From: Pirellulales bacterium
Lineage (GTDB): Bacteria > Planctomycetota > Planctomycetia > Pirellulales > JAEUIK01
Direction: 5' to 3'
Assembly (NCBI GenBank): GCA_019745975.1
Contig: JAIESQ010000107.1
Location: 1 to 56,802, forward strand
DNA: 56,802 bases
The notes under the pieces were generated by a model. It did no database searches. It was not told the DNA's origin and worked only from the letters and a program-made list of their open reading frames with translations. Made by a program: the position numbers and the translations under genes. Of the stretch, positions 16,969-26,566 are shown piece by piece; position 1 is the first letter of the stretch, and each line of letters opens with the position of its first letter.

Positions 16969-17628
16969 ATGCAGCCACCCTCTCACGAATCGGTGACCGA
17001 TTGGATTGCCCGCATCAAGCAGGGCGATCAGTCGGCCGCCCAACAGCTCTGGAAGCGCTACATCGAGCAACTGATTGCCCAGGTGCGTTACCGGGTTCCA
17101 GGGGTGGCGGGGCGAATGGCCGACGAGAACGACGCGGTGCAAAGCGCCTTCAGGAGCTTCTTTCGACGGGCCCAGTCGGGACAGTTCGCAGCGCTCAACG
17201 ACCGACGCGATCTCTGGCAACTCCTCGTCGTCATGGCTGCGCGAAAGGCCAAGAACATGTCGCGTCGCGAGCGCGCGAAAAAGCGCGGCGGCGGTCGGAT
17301 TCGCACCGCCCCACGTCTCGCGGACGGTGAATCCGGATCGGGCGATTTACAATGGCTCGCGGCTCCCACGCCCTCGCCGGAATTCGCCGCCATCATCGCG
17401 GAGGAGTTTGAGCGCTTGCTGACGCTGCTGGCGGACGAGCCGCTACGGCGACTGGCTCTGCTCAAGTTCGAAGGTTTTGGCCATGAGGAAATCGCCGAGC
17501 GACTAGGCTGCTCAGTCAGGACCGTGACGCGTCGACTCGACTTGATCCGCAAGTCCTGGGAACAAGGCGCCACCGGTAGCCGGACGAAGCTGCCTGCCTC
17601 GCATCGTCGGGGTAGATCTCCATACTGA
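16969..17628 (+). CDS. ECF-type RNA polymerase sigma factor
   Basis: 219 aa. Sigma region 2 occupies about residues 8-95 (VTDWIARIKQGDQSAAQQLW, then DAVQSAFRSFFRR, DLWQLLVVMAARKA). A basic linker follows (about 95-140), then region 4 at about 145-200 with the helix-turn-helix EEIAERLGCSVRTVTRRL. This is the planctomycete-enriched ECF type that commonly sits beside Ser/Thr kinases instead of an anti-sigma gene. Here the next gene, 111 bp downstream on the same strand, is such a kinase, which may phosphorylate or otherwise control it (inference from family habit). No anti-sigma factor is visible. Confidence 0.92.
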   Translation: MQPPSHESVTDWIARIKQGDQSAAQQLWKRYIEQLIAQVRYRVPGVAGRMADENDAVQSAFRSFFRRAQSGQFAALNDRRDLWQLLVVMAARKAKNMSRRERAKKRGGGRIRTAPRLADGESGSGDLQWLAAPTPSPEFAAIIAEEFERLLTLLADEPLRRLALLKFEGFGHEEIAERLGCSVRTVTRRLDLIRKSWEQGATGSRTKLPASHRRGRSPY

Positions 17629-17739
17629 ATTCAGCCCCGCACTCGTGTCGCCACTAGCCGCATGCTAAGGTGGGAAAGGCGCGCATCGCTCGACCAAAGC
17701 TGAGTTGGGTAGCGAGACTCCGCTGGATTCGATGGGGCC

Positions 17740-20700
17740 ATGATCGATCCATCCATCTCCAACTCCGAATCGCTTTCCGCGGCTTGGGAGCTGGATCAGG
17801 TGATGCAACGTTTCGAGTTGGCGTGGCAGGTTTCGCCGCCCGACTTGAAAGCGTTTCTGACGAATTCCCGCCTTGATCGTCAGGCGCTCCTGCAAGAGCT
17901 GATTCTGGTGGATTTAGAGCATCGGCTGCGCCGCGGACTGTCGGCCAATGTCGAGCAGTATTTTCAACGGTTTCCTGAAGTGGCGGCTACGGCGGACGCG
18001 GCCGTCGCCGTAATCGTCGAGGACTATCGCCAGCGGATCCGCCTCGGCATTCCTGTATCGCGTGCCGAGTATTTCGACCGTTTTCCTCAATGGCATACTG
18101 CCCTCGAGGCGCGCCTGCACACCACAGCGGCTGACGACGTGTCTCGATCAAGAACGTGGTTGGTATGCTCCCACTGTCAGCAGCCGCGAAATAGCCGGGA
18201 ATCGTCGAGCGGAACACTCCAGTGCGCCCATTGTGGCGCGGCATTCGAACTCGCAATGCGATTCGTCGTGATGCGGCGCATTGGCAGCGGTGGCATGGGG
18301 GTCGTGTACGAGGCGCTCGATCGCGAGCGCAACTGCCGCGTCGCACTCAAGGTCCTGCCGCACGTTCATGCCACGGCGCTGTATCGCTTCAAGCAGGAAT
18401 TCCGATCGCTGGCCGACGTGTTGCACCCGAACCTCGTCGTGCTGCACGAACTAATCGCCGATGGACAGCAGTGGTTCATCACCATGGAGCTCGTGGACGG
18501 GGTCGACTTTCTGACGTACGTCCGCGGACTGGAGTCACTAACGACGGGGCAACTTGATACTGCGCGGACACAGCTTACCTTCGCGGCCTGCAACCAGTCG
18601 GCGGACCAGACCACCTCGCTGGCGACTCAAAGTTCCCTCGTACCGACGAGTCAGCAGGTTTTGCAGTATGCCGGCCAATGCGAGTTCGACCGCTTGCGCG
18701 ACGCGCTGAGGCAACTCACCGCGGCTTTGACAGCCATTCATGGCGCCGGAAAGCTGCACCGCGATATCAAGCCCTCGAATGTGCTCATTCGGCCGGATGG
18801 CCGTCTGGCCGTGCTCGACTTCGGATTGGCGACCGAACTGTGCGCGGTCGACGGAGTCGACGCCATGCCCGACGAAGACTCTTGGGCTGTGCAGCATACA
18901 GACGCCGGTCCAGTTGGCACCGTGGCATACATGTCTCCGGAACAGGCGGCAGGCAAGCCGCTGTCACCGGCCAGCGACTGGTATTCGGTCGGCGTCATGC
19001 TGTTTGTCTCGATGACGGGTCGGTTACCTTTCGAGGGTCGTGCGAGCCAGGTGCTGTACAACAAACAGTACTCCCTCGCCCCGGCGCCGCGAGATTTGGC
19101 GCCCGAGATTCCCGCGTATCTCGACGAATTGTGCTGCCGGCTGTTGTCGCGCGATCCCGCACAACGACCGACCGCCACCGATCTGCTCGCGGTCCTGCAA
19201 GACTCGAACGGCGAGGACCCGCGCGTCGATTCGGTGCCACACCCAACCGCACCGCTGCTGGTGGGGCGCTCGGCTGAATTGGGGACACTTCGCGAGGCTT
19301 GCGCACGGGTTCTTGCCGGCAGCACGGTCGTCGTGCATTTGCACGGTCGGTCCGGAATGGGGAAGAGCCTGTTGCTGGCGCGGCTGAAATATGAACTGGA
19401 ACAAGTCGGCGATGCGCTGCTGCTTTCGGGTCGTTGCTATGAGCAAGAGTCGGTTCCCTACAAGACACTCGATAGCGTGGTCGATGCGCTGAGCCACTAT
19501 CTGGCGGCACTTCCCAGGGCCAAGGTCGAGGCGGTGTTGCCTCGCGATGTGGCGGCCCTAGCCCGAGTGTTTCCTGTCTTGCAACGGATCCCGGTGATTG
19601 TCGAAATGGCGACGACTGGTTTGCAAGTCAACGACCTGCAGGAGCTGCGACGGCGCGCATTTCTCGCCCTGCGCGAATTGCTCGGTCGGCTCGGAAGTCG
19701 ACGCACGTTGGTCATCGCGATCGACGATTTGCAATGGGGCGATGCCGAAGGAGCGCGCCGGTTGGTCGAGCTTGTGCAGCCCCCCGACGCGCCGCGCTTG
19801 TTGCTGTTGTTGCTCTACCGGAGCGACACTCCGGAGGAGAACGACTGCCTCGAATTGCTACGCTACATGAGATCGAGCGGAGAGCACTTTCAAGTAGTCG
19901 ACTTGCCGCTCGAACGGCTGCCCGAAGACATGGCGGCCGTGCTTGCCGAAGAGCTGCTCGGAGCGTCGATGACACGGTCGGTCGATCTGACGCATCAGAT
20001 CGCCCGCGCCTCGCAAGGAAACCCATTCTTCATTGCCGAATTGGTTCGCAACGTTGTTGAAGGGGGCTGGGGCCAGCGTGCGAGCACGGCGTCGGTCGAT
20101 CTGGACGACGTGTTGTGGTCTCGCATCACCCAATTGCCAGCCGACGCCCAACAGCTACTTCAAGTTGTTGCAATTGCCGATCAGCCATTGCGGCTGCGAA
20201 ACGCCTACGAAGCGGCACAATTGCGGACCGGCTCACAGGAGTTGATTACGACCCTCCGCGCGGCCGGCTTTGTGCGCAGCAATGGCCTGCGACTCGACGA
20301 TACCTGCGAGACCTATCACGATCGTATTCGGGAATGCGTGCGCGGCCGATTGCCGGCAGCGATACGCCAAGGACACCATTTCCGCCTGGCCGAGTCGCTT
20401 GAGCGTCATCAGGCAGCCGATCCTGAGACAGTCGCGGCACATTTTCGCGCAGCCGGCGAGCTGTCCAAAGCGGTTCATTACTACCACATGGCAGCCGAGG
20501 CAGCCGATCGGTCGTTGGCGTTCGAGCGCGCGGCAAAACTGTATCGACTTTGTTTGCAGCTAGATCCCGCGGAGCCGGCAAACAACTTGCGCATCAAGCT
20601 GGCGGATGCCTTGGCCAATGCAGGGCTGGGCGTGCAGGCAGGGGAGATGTATCGCCGCGCGGCGCGCGACACCAACGGTTCGCTAAGAATTGAGCTGGAA

Positions 20701-22056
20701 CGCCGCGCCGCCCACCAGTTCTTGATCAGTGGCCATCTTGAGCAGGGACGCCAGGTGATGGATGCGGTGATGCGCTCCGTGAACATGCGCATGCCGCGCA
20801 CCGAACGCGGCGCTTGGTTGTCGGTTCTGGCGCAGCAAGTCTGGTTTGTGCTACGCGGTTTGCGGTTTCGCGAGCGACCGGTTGAGAAAATCTCAGTCGC
20901 CGAGTTGAGTCGACTCGACATCTGTTGGTCGACCGCGATTGGAATCGGCCTCGTGGATGTCATTCGGGCCGCCGACTTACACGCGCGAACTCTGCGCTTG
21001 GCGCTGCGGGCCGGCGATCGTCCCCGCGTGCTGCGATCGCTCGCGCTCGAGACGATCTACGTCGCGGCCGGAGGTAGCCGGACCGAAAAGCAGACGAATC
21101 GGTTTCTCAAGGCAGCCGAGGAGCAGGCTCACGATTTTACCGAGCCTTACGGCCCCGCGTTGGTAACCTTGGCTTATGCCGCGTCGGCTTATCTACAGGG
21201 ACAAAACGAGCGAGCCTATTTGCTGTCGCTGCAAGCCGAGCAGGGGTTTCGCAGTCATTGTATTGGCAGCGCCTGGGAAATCGACGTTGCCAATAATTAC
21301 CGCTTCTGGTCGCTGGTGATGCTCGGCAACGTGGCCGAGCTCGATAGAACGGCGCGCGAAGTGCTGGTCCAGGCGCAAGAGCGCGGCGATCTGTTCGGCC
21401 TGACCAATCTCGCCACGTATCCCATTCCTCACGCTGCACTGTGGGCTCACGACGACCCGACCGAGGCCTTGGAGGGAATCAAGGACGCCCTGCGACGCTG
21501 GCCGCAACACGGCTTTTTCGTGCAGCATTTGGCCGCGATGATCGCCGCGGCCGAAGCTCATCTCTACCGCGGCCGTCCCGACGCGGCGCGGCAACTCATC
21601 GCCTCGCAATGGCCCGCCTATCAAAAATCGCTGCTCACGCTGGTTCAACAAGGCTATGTCGAGGCACTGTTCGCCCGCGCCCGCAGCGCGGTAGCGTTAG
21701 CCGCCGAAGCGGGTGACCCCAAGCCCTTGCTCCGCGACGCGGAGCGCGACGCCCGCCGGTTGGTCCGCGAACGAAATCCGCGCGCCGCGGCCTTGGCGAG
21801 CATAGTTCGCTCCAGCATCGCGGCGTGCTCGGGCAAGCGCGACATCGCGCTGGGCGAACTCGAACTAGCGCTGCCACCACTGCTGAGAAGCGACCGCCAC
21901 CTATACGCCGCGATCATCCGCAAGCAGATCGGTCGGCTGCGAGGGGGAACGGCTGGACAAGAACTTTGTCACCAGTCCGAGGCCTGGCTAGCTCAACGTG
22001 GTATTCGCAACCCGGACCGCGTGCGGACCGCCATTCTACCCGGTTTTACTGACTAG
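17740..22056 (+). CDS. Giant Ser/Thr protein kinase with AAA ATPase and TPR-like region
   Basis: 1438 aa. An N-terminal helical region (1-140) precedes a zinc ribbon of two CxxC pairs (VCSHCQ, QCAHCG) near 141-168. The kinase domain follows (about 178-490): IGSGGMGVVYEA, VALKVL lysine, HRDIKPSN near 345, DFGLA, and the activation loop ending GTVAYMSPEQ. All catalytic residues are present, so it should be active. A STAND/AAA-type ATPase comes next (about 510-850): Walker A GRSGMGKS near 540 and Walker B VIAIDDLQW near 660. The rest is helical, TPR-like repeats to the C-terminus. It lies 111 bp after the ECF sigma gene and 15 bp before the ADC-family gene, so it probably links sensing to that operon. 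It shows no transmembrane helix and is likely cytoplasmic. Confidence 0.93.
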   Translation: MIDPSISNSESLSAAWELDQVMQRFELAWQVSPPDLKAFLTNSRLDRQALLQELILVDLEHRLRRGLSANVEQYFQRFPEVAATADAAVAVIVEDYRQRIRLGIPVSRAEYFDRFPQWHTALEARLHTTAADDVSRSRTWLVCSHCQQPRNSRESSSGTLQCAHCGAAFELAMRFVVMRRIGSGGMGVVYEALDRERNCRVALKVLPHVHATALYRFKQEFRSLADVLHPNLVVLHELIADGQQWFITMELVDGVDFLTYVRGLESLTTGQLDTARTQLTFAACNQSADQTTSLATQSSLVPTSQQVLQYAGQCEFDRLRDALRQLTAALTAIHGAGKLHRDIKPSNVLIRPDGRLAVLDFGLATELCAVDGVDAMPDEDSWAVQHTDAGPVGTVAYMSPEQAAGKPLSPASDWYSVGVMLFVSMTGRLPFEGRASQVLYNKQYSLAPAPRDLAPEIPAYLDELCCRLLSRDPAQRPTATDLLAVLQDSNGEDPRVDSVPHPTAPLLVGRSAELGTLREACARVLAGSTVVVHLHGRSGMGKSLLLARLKYELEQVGDALLLSGRCYEQESVPYKTLDSVVDALSHYLAALPRAKVEAVLPRDVAALARVFPVLQRIPVIVEMATTGLQVNDLQELRRRAFLALRELLGRLGSRRTLVIAIDDLQWGDAEGARRLVELVQPPDAPRLLLLLLYRSDTPEENDCLELLRYMRSSGEHFQVVDLPLERLPEDMAAVLAEELLGASMTRSVDLTHQIARASQGNPFFIAELVRNVVEGGWGQRASTASVDLDDVLWSRITQLPADAQQLLQVVAIADQPLRLRNAYEAAQLRTGSQELITTLRAAGFVRSNGLRLDDTCETYHDRIRECVRGRLPAAIRQGHHFRLAESLERHQAADPETVAAHFRAAGELSKAVHYYHMAAEAADRSLAFERAAKLYRLCLQLDPAEPANNLRIKLADALANAGLGVQAGEMYRRAARDTNGSLRIELERRAAHQFLISGHLEQGRQVMDAVMRSVNMRMPRTERGAWLSVLAQQVWFVLRGLRFRERPVEKISVAELSRLDICWSTAIGIGLVDVIRAADLHARTLRLALRAGDRPRVLRSLALETIYVAAGGSRTEKQTNRFLKAAEEQAHDFTEPYGPALVTLAYAASAYLQGQNERAYLLSLQAEQGFRSHCIGSAWEIDVANNYRFWSLVMLGNVAELDRTAREVLVQAQERGDLFGLTNLATYPIPHAALWAHDDPTEALEGIKDALRRWPQHGFFVQHLAAMIAAAEAHLYRGRPDAARQLIASQWPAYQKSLLTLVQQGYVEALFARARSAVALAAEAGDPKPLLRDAERDARRLVRERNPRAAALASIVRSSIAACSGKRDIALGELELALPPLLRSDRHLYAAIIRKQIGRLRGGTAGQELCHQSEAWLAQRGIRNPDRVRTAILPGFTD

Positions 22057-22071
22057 CTTTCACGGTGCAGT

Positions 22072-22914
22072 ATGACTGTCGACGATCGCAGCGCGACGCT
22101 CACGCTAGAAGATCTGCAAGCCGCGGACCCGCGGCTGACGGTGGAGTATGTCGGCCATTACGATGCGTACGTGTTCTTTCTCGATGCACCCCGCGACCAG
22201 GTCGAAGCGCACTTGCCGCCGATCGGAATCACGCTCGCGCCCCAGAATCTGACGCCGCCGGATCGCCACCCACTCGTCTTCATGGCCGGGCGTCAGAGCG
22301 ACGTGCGACCGCGAGCGGTGCGAAAGGATGCCGTGGCTGGCCTGAAACAATATGGCCTGACGATGAACTATCTGGAGCTCATCGTCGCGGTCCCCTTCGT
22401 GCGCCGTGTCGGAAATCCCGCGACTTACACCGAGCTGGTTTGTTCGACCCGACTAGTGCTCGATCACTACGGGCCAACCATGCTGGGCTGGCTTTGTGGA
22501 TTTCCAAAAATCGTCGGTCAGATCTCGTGGAGCGCATCGAACTACACCGCGACGACACTGCAAGGCGATCCGTTGTTCGAGTCGAAACTCCAGGACTACG
22601 GCCCAATCGACCAGCCCAGCCAATTTGCCAACTTTGCGCTCGTGCGGCCGATCTTCGAACAACTCCATATCGGGAGTTTGCTGCAGGTTGCGGTCGTCTG
22701 CACGCAGCTCGACTTTCAAATGTCGTGCGTCGCTAAGATTAACGCCATCCAAGGCAAGGCCCAGATTGACTCCCGTCTTTGCAGTATCGCGGCAGGAAAT
22801 CACACGATAAAAGGCATCGACCAACAACAGCTCGGCGCCTTTCGATTAACAACAACTTGGCTCTTGGCGCCGTATCAACACTGCGACTGTGATCAGTCGG
22901 CTCTCGTGGGCTGA
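22072..22914 (+). CDS. Acetoacetate decarboxylase-family protein
   Basis: 280 aa, normal family length. The Schiff-base block of acetoacetate decarboxylase (Tyr-Pro-Lys-Lys) is recognisable as CGFPKIVGQ near residue 147. The first Lys, the catalytic one in the Clostridium enzyme, is kept. The second Lys, which lowers its pKa, is Ile. An upstream NYLELIVAVPF strand also fits the fold. Family members without the Lys pair often catalyse aldol or dehydration reactions, or are uncharacterised, so decarboxylation is not assured. It starts 15 bp after the giant kinase and is probably cotranscribed with the sigma-kinase pair. It converges on the FAD-enzyme gene with a 9-bp gap. Confidence 0.72.
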   Translation: MTVDDRSATLTLEDLQAADPRLTVEYVGHYDAYVFFLDAPRDQVEAHLPPIGITLAPQNLTPPDRHPLVFMAGRQSDVRPRAVRKDAVAGLKQYGLTMNYLELIVAVPFVRRVGNPATYTELVCSTRLVLDHYGPTMLGWLCGFPKIVGQISWSASNYTATTLQGDPLFESKLQDYGPIDQPSQFANFALVRPIFEQLHIGSLLQVAVVCTQLDFQMSCVAKINAIQGKAQIDSRLCSIAAGNHTIKGIDQQQLGAFRLTTTWLLAPYQHCDCDQSALVG

Positions 22915-22923
22915 CGCGGCCAG

Positions 22924-25083
22924 CTAGCGCATCAGCGGTACGTTCCAGCCGAGCATGCGCGAGAACCAGCGCTGCAGCCGGTAGACGAACCTCGCGCGAA
23001 ATGGCAAGAACTCGTCGGCCCGGTCTGTTTCGCCGGGGACTTCTGCCGGATAGCCGCTGATGGCTCGCGCCGCCTGCAGGCCCGACATCGTTGTGGCCTC
23101 GATGCAGCCGGTGTTCAAGCCGTTGAGCGTCCAGTCACCGGCCAGCACTAGATTCTCAAACCCGGACTCGCCGGCCTTCAGGCGGTACCCCGTACGACCT
23201 GGCGAAGTGAGCGAATAACGATCGGTCGGATTCACGTCCGCCCGATCGTAGCGACCCTCGATCCAGTTTGCGGGAACCCCACCGGCCGCCGCGGGCCACA
23301 AGCCCGCAACGTCGCTGGATAAAAACCGGTCACCCGTTTGTATGGTGCGAGCCAGTTGTCGTCCTGGAAACGTCGGATCACTGAAAGGAGCGGGAATCGT
23401 CGGCGCGTCCTGCAGCGGACCGCAGAAATAGCCAAGGTGCTTCACCTGGCCGGACGACCAATCTTCGCGATCCACAAGGTGCGTCATACCTAGCCACGAA
23501 TCATAGGGGCGCTGGTAGCTGACCGCCACGGGATCGTGCGTGGTGGCCGACCAGCCAAGCTCGGCTTGCGAGCGGTTCAACCAAAGCTGCATGGCTTGAA
23601 TCTGAATCGTGTCGGTGCGCGTCACCAGGTTGCGCCATCGGCTACTGGCAGCCGTGAGTTCAGGGGTAATCCAGCGCAATTCACCCACCGGAATCGCCAG
23701 CACGATCTTGTCGAAATCGTGACCGTGCCGAAGCGTTCGCACGCAGGCGTCGTTCCAGTTCGCCCACGCCGATTCCAGCGTGAGCTGTTGCTGTTCGAGG
23801 ACCGTGAACTGCGTGGCAAAGCTGGGGTCGATCTGGGACAAATCGGGCTGCGTCGGCCAACAAGGGAGCCCTTTGACCATCACCAGTGGATCGTAGCTTG
23901 GGCCGCGCAGGGTGACCTGCCGCCGCATAGTGATTTCGGCAACCGCGCGACGATCGCTCGACAGACTCAGATTGGTCACGCGATGAAAGAACTCAAAACG
24001 TACGCCACGGCGTTTCAGCACCTCGTAAAGTGGCGCGAAAATCACATCTCCCATGCCGGCCTGCATCCGCCACATGAACGCGCCACGATACGTCAAGAAC
24101 ATCCGCAAGATGCCGCGCAGGGCCGCCCCCGCCGCGATGTTGCGGCGATTGACGTCGTCGGGGCGATAGGCAAACACGAGCAGGTAGATGCCGCGGAGCA
24201 CCGTGGAATCGAGCTCGCGATCGCTGGCCCCGTGGCGCCGTAGCCAGTCGCTGAACTCCTCCGCGTCGAGATGATCGAATCCATAACGGATCACACGATC
24301 GCGGATCATGCCGATCGCGGCAACGATCGCCAGCCGCACGGCGGCGATCTTTCGCGCTAGGGACCTCGTTACCTCCGGCCCAATCACGTTCCAATCGCTC
24401 AAGTCCAGAAGCGCGACCAAGAGCCATGTGACAGCGGCGAGCGGACGTCGATCTCGCCCCGCGGCTTGACCGGCCAATTGTGCTGCAAGGGTTTTCGCCG
24501 CCGACCACAGCATCGCTTCCGACGAGTACATTCCGAGCTGAACGCGAAATCTGAGGGGAATGCGCTGATCCTTCAGCTTGCCATGTACCGCCAGCTCTGG
24601 GATCTCTGCGCAGTTCTGCGCAATCCACTCGCAAAGCTGCTGAAGCAAGGTCCACGGATTCCAATCTACAGCCGCGTCGCCAGGTAAGCCGGGCCCCGGC
24701 GGAAAGTGCAAGTTCCACCACGTCCAGCCGGTCTCGTCCTTGTCCATCAAGGTCGCCACGTCTTGCGGACGGAAAGCCGGGTCGTCGCCTTCCAGGCACT
24801 TCGGCAACGGATCGGTTGCGGCCCGACCCAACTCATCGTAGCACCGCCGCATCACCGCAAACGCGTTCTGATAGAACCCCAGAAAGATATGAATGCCGTG
24901 CTCTTCGATGCGGGCGTGTTCATCCAGGTTGCGGCCGCTAGCCCCTTTGCCGCCGAGCCGCCAGCCCGACTGGTAGACCGTGATGTCATAGCGTTGCCGG
25001 AGCTCATCGGAATCCGACAGCATGAACGCGGCACTCAGACCGCCCATCCCCCCGCCCAGAATGGCAATCTTTGTCTTGTTCAT
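22924..25083 (-). CDS. Large FAD-dependent amine-oxidase-fold protein (COG3349/phytoene-desaturase-like)
   Basis: 719 aa. The N-terminal FAD fold reads AILGGGMGGLSAAFML, followed by the extended signature WRLGGKGASGRN near 42 and a HGIHIFLGFY block that matches the phytoene-desaturase-like branch. The closing FAD motif is LVLAGDWTLNGLNTGCIEATTMSG, near 660. A helical insertion of about 200 residues (about 160-330) makes it longer than carotenoid desaturases. Family members oxidise, isomerise or dehydroxylate polyprenyl substrates; the activity here is unknown. No partner lies on the same strand, but the ADC-family gene converges on it and the GGR flavoproteins lie 7 kb away. Confidence 0.85.
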   Translation of the reverse strand: MNKTKIAILGGGMGGLSAAFMLSDSDELRQRYDITVYQSGWRLGGKGASGRNLDEHARIEEHGIHIFLGFYQNAFAVMRRCYDELGRAATDPLPKCLEGDDPAFRPQDVATLMDKDETGWTWWNLHFPPGPGLPGDAAVDWNPWTLLQQLCEWIAQNCAEIPELAVHGKLKDQRIPLRFRVQLGMYSSEAMLWSAAKTLAAQLAGQAAGRDRRPLAAVTWLLVALLDLSDWNVIGPEVTRSLARKIAAVRLAIVAAIGMIRDRVIRYGFDHLDAEEFSDWLRRHGASDRELDSTVLRGIYLLVFAYRPDDVNRRNIAAGAALRGILRMFLTYRGAFMWRMQAGMGDVIFAPLYEVLKRRGVRFEFFHRVTNLSLSSDRRAVAEITMRRQVTLRGPSYDPLVMVKGLPCWPTQPDLSQIDPSFATQFTVLEQQQLTLESAWANWNDACVRTLRHGHDFDKIVLAIPVGELRWITPELTAASSRWRNLVTRTDTIQIQAMQLWLNRSQAELGWSATTHDPVAVSYQRPYDSWLGMTHLVDREDWSSGQVKHLGYFCGPLQDAPTIPAPFSDPTFPGRQLARTIQTGDRFLSSDVAGLWPAAAGGVPANWIEGRYDRADVNPTDRYSLTSPGRTGYRLKAGESGFENLVLAGDWTLNGLNTGCIEATTMSGLQAARAISGYPAEVPGETDRADEFLPFRARFVYRLQRWFSRMLGWNVPLMR

Positions 25084-25254
25084 GCGACGTCATACTGCGG
25101 TAGTGAGAACCAATTCCTGGTCGAGTCGCGCGCACGAATCTTGTCAGGGCACTGATACAAATACTCACCATTGAGGCGCCGCGTCCGCCAGGCGTCCGGC
25201 ACGTTGTTGTTCGCTCGGCGGAAGGTTGCGGGCGCCGGTCTGGGTTCTGCAGGC

Positions 25255-26463
25255 CTACTTGGCAATCTTGTAGAGATGTTCGTCAGTCCGCAAATACATT
25301 GCGCCGTCGGCGAACGCAGGTGTCGCGAACGTGCGGCCAGGCACCTCGTTTCTCCCGTACACCACGAATTGCCGTCCGGGCTCGACCCAAGTCGCCACGC
25401 CGTCTTCGTCCAAGAACAGGATTTTTCCATTGGCGAAGATCGGCGATGCCGAATAGTTGCCCCCCAACCGCTCGCTCCAGTGGCCTTCGCCGGTCTTGGC
25501 GTTCACGCACGAGGCAATTCCCTTGTCCGAAACAAAATACAGGTCGTCGCCGACCACCAACGGTGATGGCGAGCTCGGTGCTCCGCGTTGCAGTCGCCAA
25601 ACTACGTGAGACTCGGTGACGTCGCCGGCGCCGCCAAGCTTGACTGCCAGCAATTCGGGGTGGTCGTAGTCGTGATTGTAGATGACGAGCCCATGGGCAA
25701 TCGCCGGTTGAGGCACCACCGACCAGCCAGCCGCCTGCACGCGCCATAGTTCGGTTCCACTGGCCAGGTCGTAGGCCGCCAGGTGATTGGGGCCGGGCGC
25801 AATTACCTGAGTCTTGCCATTGACTTCGACCAGCGCCGGAGTCGCAAACGAGTGGCTGATTCGTGCTTCGACCGAGCGCGAAGTCTTCCACGCGATTCTG
25901 CCCGACTCGGCGTCGACCGCTGCCACAAACGGCTGCGAACTGCCATCGCAAACGACCACGAGCTTGCCGTCTTGCAGAATCGGCGAGCCACCACTGCCAT
26001 GTACCGGAGCGTAGATCAGCTCATTGCAAAACCACTTGATCGAACCATCCGAGGCTGCGAGCCGTGCCATCCCAAGCGTGCCAAAGTGTACGAACAACGC
26101 GCCGTCGCGATAAATGGACGTAGGGCTGGCGTGGCTGTTCTTCACGTGGATGGCGGGCGCCGTTTCGACGGCCCGTACTTCACGGTCCCAAAGGACCTTG
26201 CCGCTGGTGGTATCCAGCGCCAGCGCGCGCAACGACAATCCCGCTCCACGCGGCACCGCCGTCGTCAAGAAGATCTTGCCATCGGCCACCACAGGCGATG
26301 ACCAGCCCAAGCCGGGCACTGCGACCTTCCAGGCGACGTTCTTCGTATCGGACCATTCGAGTGGCGTCGCGGTCTTCGCCGCATGCCCGTCGGAGTTTGG
26401 ACCGCGGAACTGCGGCCAATCGCCGATAAGCAAGGCACAGAGAGTAACTACAACCGGCAGCAT
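25255..26463 (-). CDS. Secreted PQQ-like beta-propeller protein
   Basis: 402 aa. A short hydrophobic leader (MLPVVVTLCALLIGD) precedes WPQFRGPNSDG, the characteristic opening of planctomycete PQQ-like quinoprotein propellers. Repeated blades follow, with motifs such as SPVVADGKIFL, ALDTTSGKVLWDREV and LAAYDLASGTELWRV. No dehydrogenase active-site block was seen, so it is probably a binding or scaffold propeller and not an enzyme. It is separated by 171 bp from the FAD-enzyme start and by about 100 bp from the aldolase stop on the same strand. Cotranscription is possible but not certain. Confidence 0.87.
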   Translation of the reverse strand: MLPVVVTLCALLIGDWPQFRGPNSDGHAAKTATPLEWSDTKNVAWKVAVPGLGWSSPVVADGKIFLTTAVPRGAGLSLRALALDTTSGKVLWDREVRAVETAPAIHVKNSHASPTSIYRDGALFVHFGTLGMARLAASDGSIKWFCNELIYAPVHGSGGSPILQDGKLVVVCDGSSQPFVAAVDAESGRIAWKTSRSVEARISHSFATPALVEVNGKTQVIAPGPNHLAAYDLASGTELWRVQAAGWSVVPQPAIAHGLVIYNHDYDHPELLAVKLGGAGDVTESHVVWRLQRGAPSSPSPLVVGDDLYFVSDKGIASCVNAKTGEGHWSERLGGNYSASPIFANGKILFLDEDGVATWVEPGRQFVVYGRNEVPGRTFATPAFADGAMYLRTDEHLYKIAK

Positions 26464-26566
26464 GAAAGGACGACCAACTTTCTAGGAATGGCGTGGCGGA
26501 AACTTGCCCGAGCGCCCGACGCGCGGTTGAACGGCAATTCGCCGACCAATCGCCTCGCCCATTCGC

